The position numbers were made by a program, and so were the translations under genes. From contig JANVFP010000033.1 in NCBI GenBank assembly GCA_027919835.1, forward strand, positions 1-64,000: a DNA stretch of 64,000 nucleotides. Direction: 5' to 3'. The notes under the pieces were generated by a model. The model searched no databases. It saw only the letters and a list, made by a program, of their open reading frames with translations, and was not told where the DNA came from. This document shows positions 22,743-33,331 of the stretch, in pieces. The stretch is from Lentinula raphanica (Eukaryota; Basidiomycota; Agaricomycetes; Agaricales; Omphalotaceae). Within the stretch, counting starts at the first letter, position 1, and each line of letters begins with the position of its first letter.

Positions 22743-25700
22743 ATGGCGAACACTCGAGCAGCTCAACGGGCACGCACCCGATCACAAACACAAGGGGTCA
22801 CAACATTCACCTCCCTCTCTCAGGAGGAGGCACGCAACAAGAAAAAGACGGTAGTATCCTGATCTTCTAACACCTCGCGCAATACTGATCATCGCATACT
22901 AGACGCATCGAGACCGGAAGCAGAAACCGGCTCAAGGACCATCCAAATCAACAAAGGTCAAAGGACGCAAAGACTCTGGTTCGGAGGAAGATGCCACCGA
23001 TGACGAATTCAAAGATGAAGACAACGAAGAAGAAGAAGAAGAAGAGGAGGAGGAGGAGGAGGAGGAGGAGGAGGAGAAAAGGGCTCGATCAAAGAGACGA
23101 AAGGCTACAGAGGTGATATCTATATCTCACTTGTTTTCCATGAGTAGGGCTAACTTTGTGCGACAGGACAGCGCATCTCGACCACCCAGGCAGGTGAAGA
23201 AGGGTAATTCAAAGGTCCAACAGAAGACTGCAGCGGTAAGTCAAATGTTTCGTTCCGTTATCCACACTAATAAGCCCTGCAGACTCGCACATCTCGAAAA
23301 CCTACAGTGGTGGTCCAGGATCGCAACACGCAACATCTCCCTCCGCCACCTCTGAAACGTGATGCTGCGGCTCCTACAATGGTTTCGCAACCAGTGAAGA
23401 CATCCGCAGTGAAACCTGGGCCTCTTCCTCCGCCTCCGTTGAAGCGCACGGCACGACCAAGCTCGGTGGTTCCACATGTTCCCGCTGTTCATCCTGCGGC
23501 TCGTGCAAGCAGTAGCTCCCACATTCAGAGGGACGACAATGCCTTGCAACAGGGCTGGAAAATCATGAAGGAATACCTGCTAGGATCATCCACGCTCTCC
23601 ACACAGCCCCTTGTTGAGGCGGCATTGGCAAACCTATTTGGTTCTGATGTGGCCATGCAGTCACCGTGGCGGGTGAAAATTGCACAGATAACAGGTCTAG
23701 AGCCGGACGACGATGAACAACGACAGGCACTTCTGCACGAAATAGATACAGCAATCAGTCAGTTCTCTCATGATTCTACACCTTCGAGGATCGAGAAGGG
23801 CAGCCGTTCAGGTGCTGCTGCAGACTCCCGCATGTCTCCAGATCTTAGACAATCCCCAGAACCCTTCATAGCCTCATCCCCGGAAATAAGCGGTCACAAG
23901 TTACGCAGCCGTACAGGTGCTTCTGCAGACTCCCGCATGTCTCCAATTCTTCGAAGCTCCCCAGACCCCTCCATAGCCTCATCTCCCGAACGGACTGGTT
24001 ACGATGATCCAACTGATTCGATGGCCTGTTCTGACGAGGATCACTTGAGTCCGAAGGACCGACAGTTACTTGTGACTGCTAGGGCAGATTTAGAGTGGGA
24101 CATCGACTGCTGTTCACGCGCTGAGCAATACAACCAACCGACCGCTAGGAACATATGGTCCGAACTCAATGACCAGTTCTATGAGACAGCGGAGAACCGT
24201 CTTTACTCCTCAAACGGTTTTGGGCCACGCGAACATCTCTCGAGAGAATCAACAGACATTGCACATGTTCGTGCTTACGTCTTGTCTCATGATCCCCACC
24301 ACTATTCTACCTTTCGAGAGACCGCGCGCACAGAATGGCAGGATCTTGAAAAATGGTCCCTCGAAGCTGAGGACGACTTGCGAAGGAGGTTTGGCCCGGA
24401 AGGGGAGGTTATTGCCGAGGACGACCAGGAAGAGCCAGAAGACACCGCCAGCGGGTTTGATGCGTTAACGTGGCCCGATGATGAAGACAATGCTGCGCCG
24501 TCTTCCCCTCAACGCCTAGTGGACTACAGTTCAAGCCCGCCTCCCCAAGAACATGGTATGATTGAGGGTACCAATGAAGGTACCCATACTCGTCGAGGTA
24601 AGCTCATCGAATCTCCTTGAGAGTAGGTCATTGATCATATGATCTACGTAGCTGCGGAAGACAAGGAGTCTGGCAAGAAACCTGGCAAGAGCAGACGTCG
24701 TCATAAAACCCGAATTGAGACTGAGGATGAGGGACGTGTTCAGAAGGCCTACGAAACTGAGAATGAAGATCACCCGAGGGAAGAAGAAGAAGGACTTGAC
24801 AATGACGAGGCAGAAGATGCCGAAGACGACAATCCCAAAAAACCTGGCCGTCTTTCCCGTCGTGTGAAGGAGGAACTTGATGCCGCCCAAGCAGAGTATG
24901 AGGCAAAAGTGGCATCAATCGCTGACGGAGCAAACAAGAGTGTCCATGCCTGTTGGCGTTATCTCAATGAAGTGATCTTGGTCCCTCGAGAAACCAACGC
25001 TTGGAATGCTTTCCAGGCCTGGTATGGAGTGCATGGGGAATACTGTCGTCCGGAATCAAGTATGTTCTCTTCCATCACACGTCCTGATCATGTACTCATT
25101 TGAGTTCATCTCTGTCCCTTTCAACAGTGGAGCCGGGGGAGTGGACTGCCTTCGTGGCAGAAAAGTATCAGGACATCCTCGATTCGAAGCTCCAGCCTGA
25201 AGATCAACATAACGAAGATCTCAAGTGTGAGATATTTGCAGAACACATCAAGTGGTTTGAAGAACACCACGACGCTTATGTTGAGAAGAAGAAGGTGGAG
25301 GGGAAATTTAATGGGACGGTGAAGACTATGCTCAAGCCGCTCTTTGCCTTGGTAAGCCATCAGTCCATATGTCAAGTTCGAGTTCCTCATACTCTTGGTT
25401 AGGGCAAGCAGCTTTACCGCAACACTGGGGCACATCTCTTAGGTCATCTGGTTATCACCGATCATGATGCACAACGGAAAAGCAGAAGTGTGACCTGGGG
25501 CTGCACGGATATTGTCAAACAAGTGATTGAGGAACATGCAGTGGACTTGAGAACACAGCTCACCGATATTGATGCACTACTACGGTATGTTCCTAGATCG
25601 ATATTAAAACTTCAGCTCAATTCTTACCGTTATAAAGGAGGAAGGAAATGAAAATGCATGGGATATCGAAAGAGTTGGCGAAACTATCAACTGCGTGTAT

Positions 25701-27294
25701 CAAAACCCAGTCCGACTCGGGTCCAAGAGATCGTGATCGTCGAGTTATTTCAGCAAGCTTTGTCTATGATGTTGGTATGTGAATTCAATCTTTGAGTGAA
25801 TTGTTCAAAAGACTGAAAATGAACCAGAACGTTGTATCGGAATCAAGACGATGAAGCTTACGCCAGGCCAGTTTGTCAAGCACGCATACAAATATCATGT
25901 TCGCGTAATCAACTGGCCTGTGGGACTACCGTTTTTCAACATGAAAGAGGGAGAAGGAGATCTCCATTCTATGAGCGCGATAGATATCAAGAAGGTCACG
26001 GGCCCACGGATTGCTCAGATATCACGCGAAGTGAACGGAGAGGAAGATGAGGAGGGGGAAAAATGTTTCGAGGTTGTAAAATGGAACGACGGTGGGTTAA
26101 AACAGGATACAACATATTATAAATACTGACGAAGTTTTTCTAGACGAAATCGAGCTTAGTCTAAAGGACCAAGCAAAAATCCCTATTGTTTCAGACACCG
26201 AGGGTAAAGTCATTGTGACGGTGTCTTATTCTTCACTCTATGAACAAGAACTGCAAGAACTGCAAGAACGGAGTGGCAACTATAATGATGATGACAACGA
26301 CAACGACAGATTCTACGAGGACGATGAAGTATCCGAAGAAAATCCACCAACTGCTCCTCGAGCAAAGCCAGTCCCGAAACTGCGTACGATGAAGCAGACA
26401 AAATCCACATCACAGACTGAGGAACGTTTAATCCGTCAGGCTTCTGAAGAAGCACCGAGAACTACCTTTCCTCATACCCGTCTGCTCCACCACACTTCCC
26501 AGTCGGCAGCTCTATCTAGCGTTCCTCTAGATTCTGTTCCTCGTCCTCACACATTGGCCAATCAGATGCGTTCTGACAGTAATAGTCAGCGAGGCGCTCC
26601 ATCCCATGTCCATTCAAATTCTGTTTTACGTTCTGGCTCCTCATCTCATTCAACTCAGCTTCATCGCAGTATCCAGCCCGGGGCTCAGGCTCAGTCTCAT
26701 AGTCATCTTCCTATGGAATCTGGTTCACGTTATCGACCTTTGCTGGGATCATTTGCTAGCACGCAGTCTCATGCTCCGCATCAATCTCCATCAGTTGCTG
26801 GCTCTTCAGTTCTGACGAAGCCTCGGTCTCAGTTCAATGATGGAGCACAACAGCACCCTCGTCGATTGCAAGGTCCACAGGCTATTCCCCAATCTGATCA
26901 TCATGTAACTGAACAGCATCGTCGTCATCCTCATCCTCCAGCTCCACCTGAGTATGACTTGGTTGAACGGCATGCTTGGCACCCTCAGCCTCGACCTCAG
27001 CCTCAGCCTCAGCCTCAGCCTCAGCCTCGACCTCAGCCTCGACCTCAGCCTCAGCCTCGACCTCGACCTCAGCCTCAGCCTCAGCCTCAGCCTCGACCTC
27101 AGCCTCGACCTCAGCCTCAGCCTCAGCTTCGACCCCATCCTCACCGTTCGCAGTTGGCAACCATTCCAGAAGATCACCACCAGCATACTTCAGGCAACAA
27201 TTTGAAGCGCAAGGGGTATGAGAATAGAGACAGAGCTGAGGAAGATAATGGAGGTAGGGTCCAATTCAAAAAGCGTAACACTAGCCAACAGTAA
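22743..27294 (+). CDS. Large charged coiled-coil/proline-rich protein of unknown function (1355 aa), third gene of the transposon
   Basis: Ten exons can be drawn with all phases closing: 22743-22850, 22903-23112, 23167-23235, 23283-24597, 24652-25059, 25128-25351, 25403-25584, 25638-25774, 25828-26091 and 26144-27294. They total 4068 nt. The N-terminus is basic (MANTRAAQRARTRSQ). It is followed by a long glutamate run, two PPPPLKR motifs, two near-identical 'ASADSRMSP.LR.SP.P.IASSPE' repeats, and an acidic linker. A conserved-looking helical core follows (about residues 650-950, with HACWRYLNEVIL, FEEHHDAYVEKKK and RSVTWGCTDIVKQVIEE). The C-terminus is a PQ/PR repeat tail and a basic KRKGYENRDRAEE end. 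I do not recognise a catalytic domain. It lies 339 bp after the Spt5-like gene on the same strand. Likely nuclear; possibly a chromatin or DNA-binding accessory of transposition. Confidence 0.75.
26985..27127 (+). repeat. In-frame CCTCAG/CCTCGA hexamer array coding (PQ/PR)n
   Basis: About 22 hexamers encode alternating proline-glutamine and proline-arginine near the end of the third transposon gene. Because the unit is 6 bp, copy-number change keeps the frame. Overlapping ORFs on either strand here are artefacts of the repeat. Confidence 0.85.
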
Positions 27295-27410
27295 TGTAGG
27301 ACTGTACTTTTACTTGTTTGTATATGGTACACAATATGGTACACGTTGTATATCAATTATGATCCTTTCAGGAGGGTTGGTTTTGTGTGTGAATTTTTCC
27401 AAGGAGACCC

Positions 27411-27957
27411 ACAATTTCCAGCGAAGGGAGTCCAATAGCATTGAGAGACAGTTCCCAGTAGAGGGGATTCCCAGTAGAGCCACAATTTCCAGCGAAGGGA
27501 GTCCAATAGCATTGAGAGACAGTTCCCAGTAGAGGGGATTCCCAGTAGAGGGATTCCCAGTTAAAGGGATTCCCAGTTAAAGGGATTCCCAGTTAAAGGG
27601 ATTCCCAGTAGAGGGATTCCCAGTTAAAGGGATTCCCAGTAGAGGGGATTCCCAGTAGAGGGATTCCCAGTTAAAGGGATTCCCAGTTAAAGGGATTCCC
27701 AGTTAAAGGGATTCCCAGTAGAGGGATTCCCAGTTAAAGGGATTCCCAGTAGAGGGATTCCCAGTAGAGGGATTACCAGTTAAAGGGATTCCCAGTTAAA
27801 GGGATTCCCAGTAGAGGGATTCCCAGTAGAGGGGATTCCCAGTAGAGGGATTCCCAGTAGAGGGGATTCCCAGTAGAGGGGATTCCCAGGTGAGGGATTC
27901 CCAGTCATGGGATTCCCAGGTGAGGGATTCCCAGTCAAAGGGATTCCCAGTAAAGGG
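27411..27957 (-). repeat. Right subterminal minisatellite (GGGATTCCCAGTAGA)n
   Basis: It starts with two copies of a ~70-bp unit containing AATTTCCAGCGAAGGGAGTCC (27411-27547, quoted in part). About 30 units of 14-16 bp follow, built on GGGATTCCC with GTAGA or GTTAA linkers. It is the mirror image of 13061-13310 and about twice as long. It begins about 120 bp after the stop of the third gene. Confidence 0.85.
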
Positions 27958-28474
27958 TGAGGAGATAAGGTATTTCTCATGTATATTATCTATAAGAGTT
28001 TATATGTTTCCATTTGTTACTATGCAGCAGTTCAAATAAATTATTGACCAGACAAATTGCAACCAATAATGAAATATTGGAAGGGCCACCTAGTAAAGGT
28101 AGTTAGACTCTTGCTTGACTTATAATGGAGTATGTAATACAGAGACAAGCACAGTTGAAGGTCAAAGCAGCTTGCTAAATCTCAGAAGGTTAAGCCAGTC
28201 AATGCTTGAAAGTAGCAAATGCCAGGGCCTCAACAGTGATGAATATACTGACTAGAATTACACACAAATAAGTTAGTGCTTTGCCTATGTACACAGCATG
28301 TTTGTTTCTACTGTTGATTGAGCGAGAAGAACTGGTGCTTGATCAAACAAGGACCTCAATAGTGATGCATATAGCTATTCAATTGATATACACATCAATC
28401 AGGACTTAGCTTACCTGCATAAGAAAAGAACTGGTGCTTGGTTCCGTTAGGAAATGGTCAAGGAAATACTGTGA
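27958..28474. other. Spacer between right array and right terminal repeat
   Basis: 517 bp, AT-rich. 'GAACTGGTGCTTG' occurs twice (28330, 28430) and there is no supported ORF. Confidence 0.4.
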
Positions 28475-28666
28475 GGCCTTGTTGGGAATCCCTATGTGGG
28501 AATCCCAGTGGGGATTCCCAGGTCCTAAGTGTCTGGGGTCCTAGTCTGGGATTCCCCAGGGGGATTCCCTGACCGGGACTGCCCATGGGATTACCACCAC
28601 CTTGGGTATATTATATGATCAATTTTTTAATCCTAACTTGGTAAGTTTAGGTGGCTGCCTGAAGTG
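28475..28666 (-). repeat. Right terminal inverted repeat of the large transposon
   Basis: Inverted copy of 12284-12475, ending GCCTGAAGTG at 28666. It includes GGTAAGTTTAG, a good splice-donor match facing the NACHT gene, and an intron acceptor (TTTGCAG) lies at 28732. The transposon end could therefore supply the donor for the gene's first remaining intron. That is speculative. Confidence 0.85.
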
Positions 28667-28732
28667 AGGCAAAGGTATTTTTTGCAATCACTGTCTTTCT
28701 ATATTTACTTAATCTTACATTTTACTTTGCAG

Positions 28733-31316
28733 CTGGATCAGGAAAGACAATTGTGGTGTGAGTTTAGTGACCTGTATGATTGTGATACTGTGTGAATTTA
28801 TTATCTGTTCTAGTGCAAGCATTATTGAGAACTTGAAGATATCAGGCAATTCAGGTTTGGTGGTTTACCATTACTTTGATCTCCGCAACAATGCTGGAGA
28901 AAAAAGAAGTTATCGAGGATTGCTGCTGAATCTCCTTGTGCAATTGGGAATTCAAAGCAACAGAATCCATCCTGCATTGAAGAGTTTATATGAACTCTTC
29001 AAAAATAGGCACTTGGTTTTCAAGCCTACCAATAATAAACTGGCTGACATTTTCATGACTGTTATTAGGGATTTAGTTCAGAGAAAACATCAACTTTATA
29101 TCATAATTGATGCTCTAGATGAATGCAATGACTCAGATTCTCCTTGGGTCTTGGATCTTCTTTTCAAAGTAACTAAATTTCCTATGGTTGGGATTGTAAT
29201 TTCAAGCCGCAATCATCCGCCTCACAATTTCAAATGTGTAGCAATTTCTTTGGACCATAACAACAGGGTCAATACAGATATCAGTCATGTCATAGAAGAT
29301 CAAAGTCAAAAAATGTTTAAAATTCCAGCCTTGCAGCTTAAGGTGAAGCAGTTGTTATTGCAAAAAGTAGATGAAGGGTATGTAAATTCAGCTACTGGCT
29401 AGGGCTATTGTATATAAGCTTACATTTTTCCTAGATTCCGTTACATTGAATGTCAACTTCATGTATTTAAGGAATATGCTGAATCAAAGCATGCAATAGG
29501 AGTACCAACCCAATTACCCTCAGATCTGAAGGAAACTTATACTCAAGCCATTGCAGAATACAAGAAAAATATTAACCACTCTGAAGAATTCCATCACCTT
29601 TTGTTATGGCTTCTATATTCTTTTGAACCTTTGCATAAGAATCAAGTTGCAGCTATTTTGTGCATGAAACTAGTAGACTCATCCACAGTTCCTTCAAGTG
29701 TTGCTCTAATCAGTGACTTGGGGAGCATTGTGAATACAACATTGATTGCTGTGGATGCTCAAGACATTGTCCAATTTTCACATGCATCAGTCAAGGAATT
29801 TTTACTTGAAATTCGAGATAATATTCAAGTAAAAGAACTGTTTAATGTCAATGCACAATTGGCTCACAATATTATGGCCCATATGTGTCTCATATACCTG
29901 TTACAATACACCCACTATGAGGATACAGATTCTGAAACAAAATTTGTAGGGAAAAGTCTCAGGGTATTCAAACATTATGCAACTCAATACTGGGCAGAGC
30001 ATAGCAAGTACAATGAAAATTCAGACACTCCATTTGAAGATACATTAACACTCACTCAAAAGTTCCTTGAAGATAGTCCTAAACAATTTATGAACTGGAA
30101 AAGAAACTACAATTACATGGGTGACAAGATTGCAACTGGAAGCCAGATATTTCGAGATTGTCATCCTGTACATGTTGTTGCATTCTTTGGGTTGAGAAAT
30201 AGTACTCAAAGGTTGCTTGCCAAAATAACATCAACTCAGAATAATACTTTAGGTAAGTCAGATGCAATCTATTATATATACAATATCTAACAGCACTTAT
30301 TAGCAATCAGTATTATAGGGGAAATGCTTGGAACTGCACTTCAAACAGCAGCCTTTGGGGGCCAGAAGGAAATTGTTCAGTTACTGTTGAGATATCATGC
30401 AGATGTTAACATTCAGGGTGGATATCATGGAACAGCACTTCAAGCTGCAATATCTGGGAGATCCAAAAGTGTTACTCACTTACTTCTAGAATACAATGCA
30501 GATGTCAATGCTGAAGGAGGATACTATGGAACTGCAATTCAAGCAGCAGCATCTGGTGGGGATCAAGATATTGTTCAATTACTTTTGAAGCATAATGCAA
30601 ACCCTAATGTTCAAGGAGGATACTATGGCACAGCACTCCAAGCAGCAGCATTCAGGGGACATAGCAAAATCATTGAGATGCTACTAAAAATAGGTGCCAC
30701 AGTTAACACCTTGGGAGGGATATATGGTAGTGCTCTTCAAGCTGCAGTAGCAGAAAATTACCAAAATATTATCCAAATTCTTCTAAAGCATAATGCAAAC
30801 CCAAACACAAGGGGGGGATTTTATGGCACAGCATTGCAGGCAGCAGCATTCTGGGGTTACAAGGAGACCATCCAACTTCTTCTCAAATACAGTGCAGATA
30901 TTAATATGCAGGGTGGAGAATATGAAACTGCTCTTCAAGCCGCTGTGGCTGGGAGCCACAAGGACATCATCCAGATCCTTCTAGACAAAGGAGCAGACAT
31001 TTCTATTCAAGGAGGATATTATGGGACAGCACTGCATGCAGCAGCCTTTTTAGGATACAAGGAAATCCTTCAGTCATTTCTCAGACATAATGTAGATGTC
31101 AATACACAGGGGGGAGAATATGGAACAGCACTTCAAGCAGCTGCAATCAAAGGTCACAAAGATATCATTGAGTTTCTTATAAAACATGGTGCAAAAATTA
31201 ATGCTCAGGGAGGACAGCATGGAACAGCATTGCAGATTGCAGAAAACAATGATCAACAGGATCTAATTGAATTCCTTCTGGAACATGGTGCAGATGTTGA
31301 TGCTTATGTTTACTAG
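28733..31316 (+). CDS. NACHT-ankyrin (NLR-like) gene, 5' end missing
   Basis: Exons are 28733-28757, 28814-29377, 29435-30252 and 30319-31316; frames agree across three introns. The first exon encodes the P-loop A-GSGKTIVV. NACHT features follow: YHYFDLRNN, RGLLLNLLVQLG, LYIIIDALDECND (Walker B-like) and GIVISSRNHPP (sensor). A winged-helix-like segment ends in FRYIECQLHVFK and LLLWLLYSFEPL. The C-terminal part is ten ankyrin repeats of about 33 aa with the signature GTALQ.AA..G....I..LL, highly alike, suggesting recent repeat amplification. Fungal NLR-like proteins of this type are linked to heterokaryon incompatibility and innate sensing. Everything before the P-loop, including any effector domain, is absent; the large transposon ends 66 bp upstream. 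Probably a truncated gene. Confidence 0.85.
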
Positions 31317-31794
31317 TATAATGTTATTAGCCAAATGTATATCTTGTAAATATATTTTGATTCTGATATGAATAAATTGCACATCTAGCAAGGTCTAAAG
31401 ATAAGAGTCTCCACAGGTAAGATCACTTGTGAGTACCCCTAGGTAAGATTCATGGGAATACCTGCAAGTTTTGTAACCTGCCAGTTCAGGTTTATTCCTT
31501 GCAACTATTGTGTGGCAAAACAAGCAGGCTGTTGCTTATATGGAAAGCACACCAACTGTCCATTTCAGCTGTCTCATGCTCATCTCAGTGATGCTGTAAG
31601 GACTCTTGACTAAAGATCTTCATAAGTTCTGGACAGGTATGACTGAGACCCATGGCACAGGAGGCAAGGGAAGCACTTGAACTTTGACCAAGATCTGACC
31701 CATGAGAAAACATACCTGTCTAGCAGGTGAATGACAGTCATTGATTACACAGTTCACCTGCAGTTACTTGCAGGTATCTAACCTATAGGTATAT
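31317..31794. other. Intergenic sequence between ankyrin gene and family-B LTR
   Basis: Contains several short degenerate CAGGTAAG / CCTGCAGG repeats. No gene seen. Ends with the target duplication TATAT of the family-B element. Confidence 0.4.
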
Positions 31795-32079
31795 TGTAAC
31801 CGGCCCCTATCGTACTTACTTATCTTGTACAATCTATATCTTATCTTGTATATATTATCGGACATTCTCACGATGAACTATACAGTTCATCGCAGTATAA
31901 AATCCACGGACTATTAGATAATCAGTAGTTCTTATTTTCTTGTCAAAACAGTAGCATATCAAGTTTCAATAGAAGACTTGTCGTGTTCATTTGTGTGAAC
32001 TAAGATACTAAAAAGCCACAAGCTATCTGAAGCTTAACAGCTCCAATAAAATCCCATAACCATCCCACGGACGGTTACA
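31795..32079 (+). repeat. 5' LTR of family-B element (285 bp)
   Basis: Bounded by TG..CA. It contains a TATAAAA box-like stretch and just before it a perfect hairpin GATGAACT-ATAC-AGTTCATC. No clear tRNA primer-binding site follows; the next bases are GTTTTTTGAACATCG. Confidence 0.88.
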
Positions 32080-32134
32080 GTTTTTTGAACATCGAGCAAA
32101 CAAAACTCAGCTATTCAATTGTCGAATAGAAAAC

Positions 32135-33331
32135 ATGCCGCCGAAAAGAGACAGCAAAAAGGGTCCCAAGACAGGACCTCTGTTCGAACCCCAAAAGGCT
32201 GATCAGAACCCAGAGATGGGTTCCGCGGCCAATACACTCTCGGTCAATAATCCATCGCCGAGTGAAATGGCTTACTCGGGCCAATCGAACCAAGAAAAAG
32301 AAGTCTCGTCAGATGACTTCAACACGTTGTTTGGTGGACAACCACCACCACGACCTCGTTCCCCTATGGAACCTGGTCAAATTCGAGAGACACCAGTTGA
32401 GGAGGATGACTCCCAACTGAGCTCTAATGGAAATACAGTCCGTAGTTCCCCGCTGGCTGCACAAGCAGCCAGAAAACAATCACTCGCCGCTATGAGTGAA
32501 TCTGAGCCAGCTATCGCTAGCAACGTAAGCGATACTCATGGTAAGTCTCCCAGTAGGATGGGAGTAAATTTCCCCATCAATGTGGATGGTACGACGTCGT
32601 TCGTCACGCCGGATAAGAAGAAACAAACGTTACTACGTTTGATTGAGTCTCAAGAAGTTGAGGCTCAAGATGTTCTTGACAAAGCGCTCAAGGAAGTTCG
32701 GTTTCAACAAGTTGAGAGCCTCAACAACCGATTCCGAGTGCTTCGCGAATGGATAGAGCAAAATCCCCTCGGCAAGGAGGATACTAACGCAGTCATTTCA
32801 GACCGTACCAAACTTGAGTCTAAGACTCAAGATAACCTCGAGCGATCATCCCAAATGGGAGGTGAACTTAATATGAACTCGAGTGCTAAGCCGAGCACTC
32901 GTCATGTCTATCCCAATGGGAAGACATTCGACGAAATGGTCAATGACCCACGTTTCGTCGACATTTCTGGTAGTACTAGAAACATCAGAAACCCTCTATC
33001 ATGGGAGGATAGAGTGGTCGGACAAATGATGAGATCCCATTCGATGAAAGACGGGAAATCATCAAGTCTCTGGCACGACCAGGGGATTTCCTTCGATAAA
33101 GAAGGAAGACCTCACCACCGTGAGGGGTATGATGGGGGTAATAAACCCCAACCTAAAACTCAGATGCAAGTCGCATCTGGAGGTCACTATCCAGATGATA
33201 GTGATAGTGACGACTCGTCGGATGACTCGTTCGATGGGTATAGACCACAGGACGAATCAAGAAGGAGTCGTACTCCTTGGTTGGAATCAGACTCTAGCGA
33301 GTCCGAAGTGCCACACCTGGATGATTCGTAG
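32135..33331 (+). CDS. Family-B ORF1, N-terminal gag-like protein (398 aa)
   Basis: Opens MPPKRDSKKG, 56 bp after the LTR. It is mostly disordered (Ser, Pro, Asp, Glu), with a helical region around residues 165-230 (TLLRLIESQEVEAQDVLDKA) that may oligomerise, and an acidic tail. No enzymatic motif. It overlaps ORF2 by 11 bp in the string ATGATTCGTAG, where the ORF2 start precedes the ORF1 stop, the typical layout for termination-reinitiation. Function beyond gag is unknown. Confidence 0.65.
   Translation: MPPKRDSKKGPKTGPLFEPQKADQNPEMGSAANTLSVNNPSPSEMAYSGQSNQEKEVSSDDFNTLFGGQPPPRPRSPMEPGQIRETPVEEDDSQLSSNGNTVRSSPLAAQAARKQSLAAMSESEPAIASNVSDTHGKSPSRMGVNFPINVDGTTSFVTPDKKKQTLLRLIESQEVEAQDVLDKALKEVRFQQVESLNNRFRVLREWIEQNPLGKEDTNAVISDRTKLESKTQDNLERSSQMGGELNMNSSAKPSTRHVYPNGKTFDEMVNDPRFVDISGSTRNIRNPLSWEDRVVGQMMRSHSMKDGKSSSLWHDQGISFDKEGRPHHREGYDGGNKPQPKTQMQVASGGHYPDDSDSDDSSDDSFDGYRPQDESRRSRTPWLESDSSESEVPHLDDS

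Larger units (their letters stand above)
12284..28666. mobile_element. ~16.4-kb KDZ-type DNA transposon candidate carrying three intact genes
   Basis: The boundaries are two near-perfect inverted repeats of about 190 bp (12284-12475 and 28475-28666) that start CACTTCAGGCAG. Inside each lies an array of a 15-bp unit in opposite orientation (13061-13310 and 27450-27957). Between them are the KDZ transposase (minus) and two plus-strand genes, an Spt5-like protein and a large charged protein. All three splice into complete frames. No target duplication is visible: the flanking 7-mers are TCAAATG and AGGCAAA. KDZ transposases are an established fungal family; the unit as drawn here, with its two passenger genes, is my inference from the symmetrical ends. 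Confidence 0.72.

Noticed and set aside
26806..27205. Long repetitive ORFs on both strands (polyleucine/arginine, EAEAEV, ASASTS)
   Set aside because: Artefacts of the CCTCAG hexamer array in alternative frames. Only the plus-strand frame coding PQ/PR joins spliced exons on the upstream side.
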